Source of the DNA: CAXBMB01 sp963976695
GTDB taxonomy: Bacteria > Pseudomonadota > Alphaproteobacteria > Kiloniellales > DSM-21159
DNA length: 15,660 nt
Assembly (NCBI GenBank): GCA_963976695.1
Contig: CAXBMB010000081.1
Span: 1-15,660 of the forward strand
Direction: 5' to 3'
Shown: piece by piece, positions 14,922 through 15,660 of the stretch
Numbering within the stretch: the stretch's first letter is position 1
Layout: each line of letters opens with the position of its first letter
The notes under the pieces: generated by a model
Seen by the model: only the letters and a program-made list of their open reading frames with translations
Databases searched by the model: none
What the model was told of the DNA's origin: nothing
Position numbers and translations under genes: made by a program

Positions 14922-14951
14922 TCTTGATGGTTTGTGGTCTTGATGGTTTGT
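14922..14951. repeat. Direct repeat (16-bp period) upstream of the PepSY-like gene
   Basis: The 14-mer tcttgatggtttgt occurs exactly twice (14922-14935 and 14938-14951), 32-61 bases before the start at 14890. This is where a promoter or regulator sites would be. An OmpR-family regulator binding in tandem is possible. A slippage duplication is equally possible. Confidence 0.8.
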
Positions 14952-15027
14952 CGGTTCGGCCGGGCGACAGCGACGGAGCAGAAACCCGCCGGGCGCCGGA
15001 CCCTGTCACTGCAGTAAAGCGAAAAGT

Positions 15028-15079
15028 TGTCGCAGAAGTTCGCCAAGACCCGCACGAAAGTGTCACAGAAGTTGGCAAG
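15028..15079. repeat. Imperfect direct repeat upstream of the response regulator
   Basis: tgtcgcagaagttcgccaag (15028-15047) and tgtcacagaagttggcaag (15061-15079) share a cagaagtt core, 33 bases apart, about three helical turns. A TTGACA hexamer follows at 15088-15093, but the expected -10 position (CCGGAT) is poor. Together with the 14922-14951 repeat this occupies the 330-base gap 14891-15220. I see no gene in that gap. Confidence 0.6.
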
Positions 15080-15220
15080 CGGCCGTTTTGACAAACTTTG
15101 ATACAGTTTTCCGGATGCGAGCGCGGCCCGGACCCGGCAAGCTTCGGCAAGAAGCCAGGTCGGCCCCTCGCCCGTTGACGGCTTTTCAGCCGACAGCTTG
15201 CCAAACCGAAAGCTTTATCC

Positions 15221-15660
15221 GTGAGCCAAGCCGCCACCCCACACCTGCTGATCGTCGACGACCACAAGGACATCCGGGATCTGCTGGGCAAATATCTGCA
15301 CAAGCAGGGCTACCGGATTACCCTGGCCAAGGACGGCCAGGAACTGCGCCAGGCGCTGGCCGACCACGCCATCGACTTGATTGTGCTTGACATCATGATG
15401 CCCGGCGAAGACGGCATTACCCTGTGCCGAAACATCCGGGTCAACGACGGCGTGCCGATCATTTTCCTCACCGCCATGGGAGAAGAAACCGATCGGATCA
15501 TCGGACTGGAAATGGGCGCGGACGACTACCTGACCAAACCCTTCAACCCCCGGGAGTTGCTGGCCCGCATCAAGGCGGTGCTGCGGCGCGCCGAAAGTCT
15601 GCCGCCGCAAAGAGGCGAACTGGCCGAAGGGCTGAAAAGCAAACAGCTGGCGTTCGACCG
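15221..15660 (+). CDS. OmpR-family response regulator, C-terminus cut off by window
   Basis: The first 146 residues are present, and the frame is open to the window end. The receiver domain has the acidic pocket IVDDH (Asp13/Asp14), phospho-acceptor Asp57 in IVLDIMMPGEDG, Thr84 in FLTAMGE and Lys106 in YLTKPFNPRELLARIKAVLRR. This is the OmpR/PhoB-type signature, and a winged-helix DNA-binding domain is expected beyond the edge. No ATG fits: the GTG at 15221 starts MSQAATPHLLIVDD, with a weak GAAAG about 8 bases upstream. The IMMPGEDG and LRRAE wording is like OmpR/TctD-type regulators. A sensor kinase probably follows downstream, outside the window. It is divergent from the PepSY-like gene and may control it. 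Confidence 0.93.
   Translation, partial: MSQAATPHLLIVDDHKDIRDLLGKYLHKQGYRITLAKDGQELRQALADHAIDLIVLDIMMPGEDGITLCRNIRVNDGVPIIFLTAMGEETDRIIGLEMGADDYLTKPFNPRELLARIKAVLRRAESLPPQRGELAEGLKSKQLAFD

Noticed and set aside
15215..15610. 131-residue minus-strand frame opposite the response regulator
   Set aside because: It is a shadow of the receiver domain, whose Asp/Thr/Lys signature on the plus strand is unambiguous.
1..15660. tRNA, rRNA or mobile-element remnants
   Set aside because: I found no cloverleaf, no rRNA-like stretch, no transposase or integrase, and no flanking inverted repeats of insertion-sequence type.

Overview
The window is GC-rich with tightly spaced genes and looks like ordinary chromosome from an alphaproteobacterium, most plausibly of the Rhodospirillales. 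I infer this from the style of the proteins and from the gene neighbourhood (ilvC-ilvN-ilvB-miaA / serB / degP-DUF2065-hflC-hflK / mrp). I could not run a search, so the taxonomic placement is inference. No rRNA, tRNA, CRISPR array, insertion sequence or integrase was found.

Left part (1-2740). A partial M20-family amidohydrolase of the carbamoylase/allantoate amidohydrolase type runs off the left edge on the minus strand. Upstream of it is a two-gene minus-strand cassette: an unrecognised 203-residue low-complexity protein, followed 52 bases later by a 330-residue protein that resembles the HopA1 effector family. This cassette is the least ordinary content of the window. It is separated from the housekeeping genes by the ilvC terminator.

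Centre (2744-8841). The minus strand carries miaA (tRNA i6A modification), ilvB and ilvN (acetohydroxyacid synthase large and small subunits) and ilvC (ketol-acid reductoisomerase), read in that order and ending at a clear hairpin terminator at 2749-2780. IlvB, IlvN and IlvC catalyse consecutive steps of valine, leucine and isoleucine synthesis. serB (phosphoserine phosphatase) is divergent from miaA on the plus strand.

Right part (8811-14330). The minus strand carries an envelope and membrane protein quality-control block: hflK and hflC (modulators of the FtsH protease), a small DUF2065/YjeT-like membrane protein, and a DegP/Do-type periplasmic protease. Terminators follow hflC and degP. An 11-bp tandem repeat lies upstream of degP. 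mrp/apbC (Fe-S cluster carrier ATPase) is divergent from hflK and ends at a strong, apparently bidirectional terminator.

Right edge (14331-15660). A small exported protein with a PepSY-like core and an Asp/His/Lys-rich tail (minus strand) faces a partial OmpR-type response regulator (plus strand, GTG start). The 330-base intergenic region between them holds two separate direct-repeat pairs. A regulator and its secreted target or sensor accessory is a plausible reading, but it is inference.
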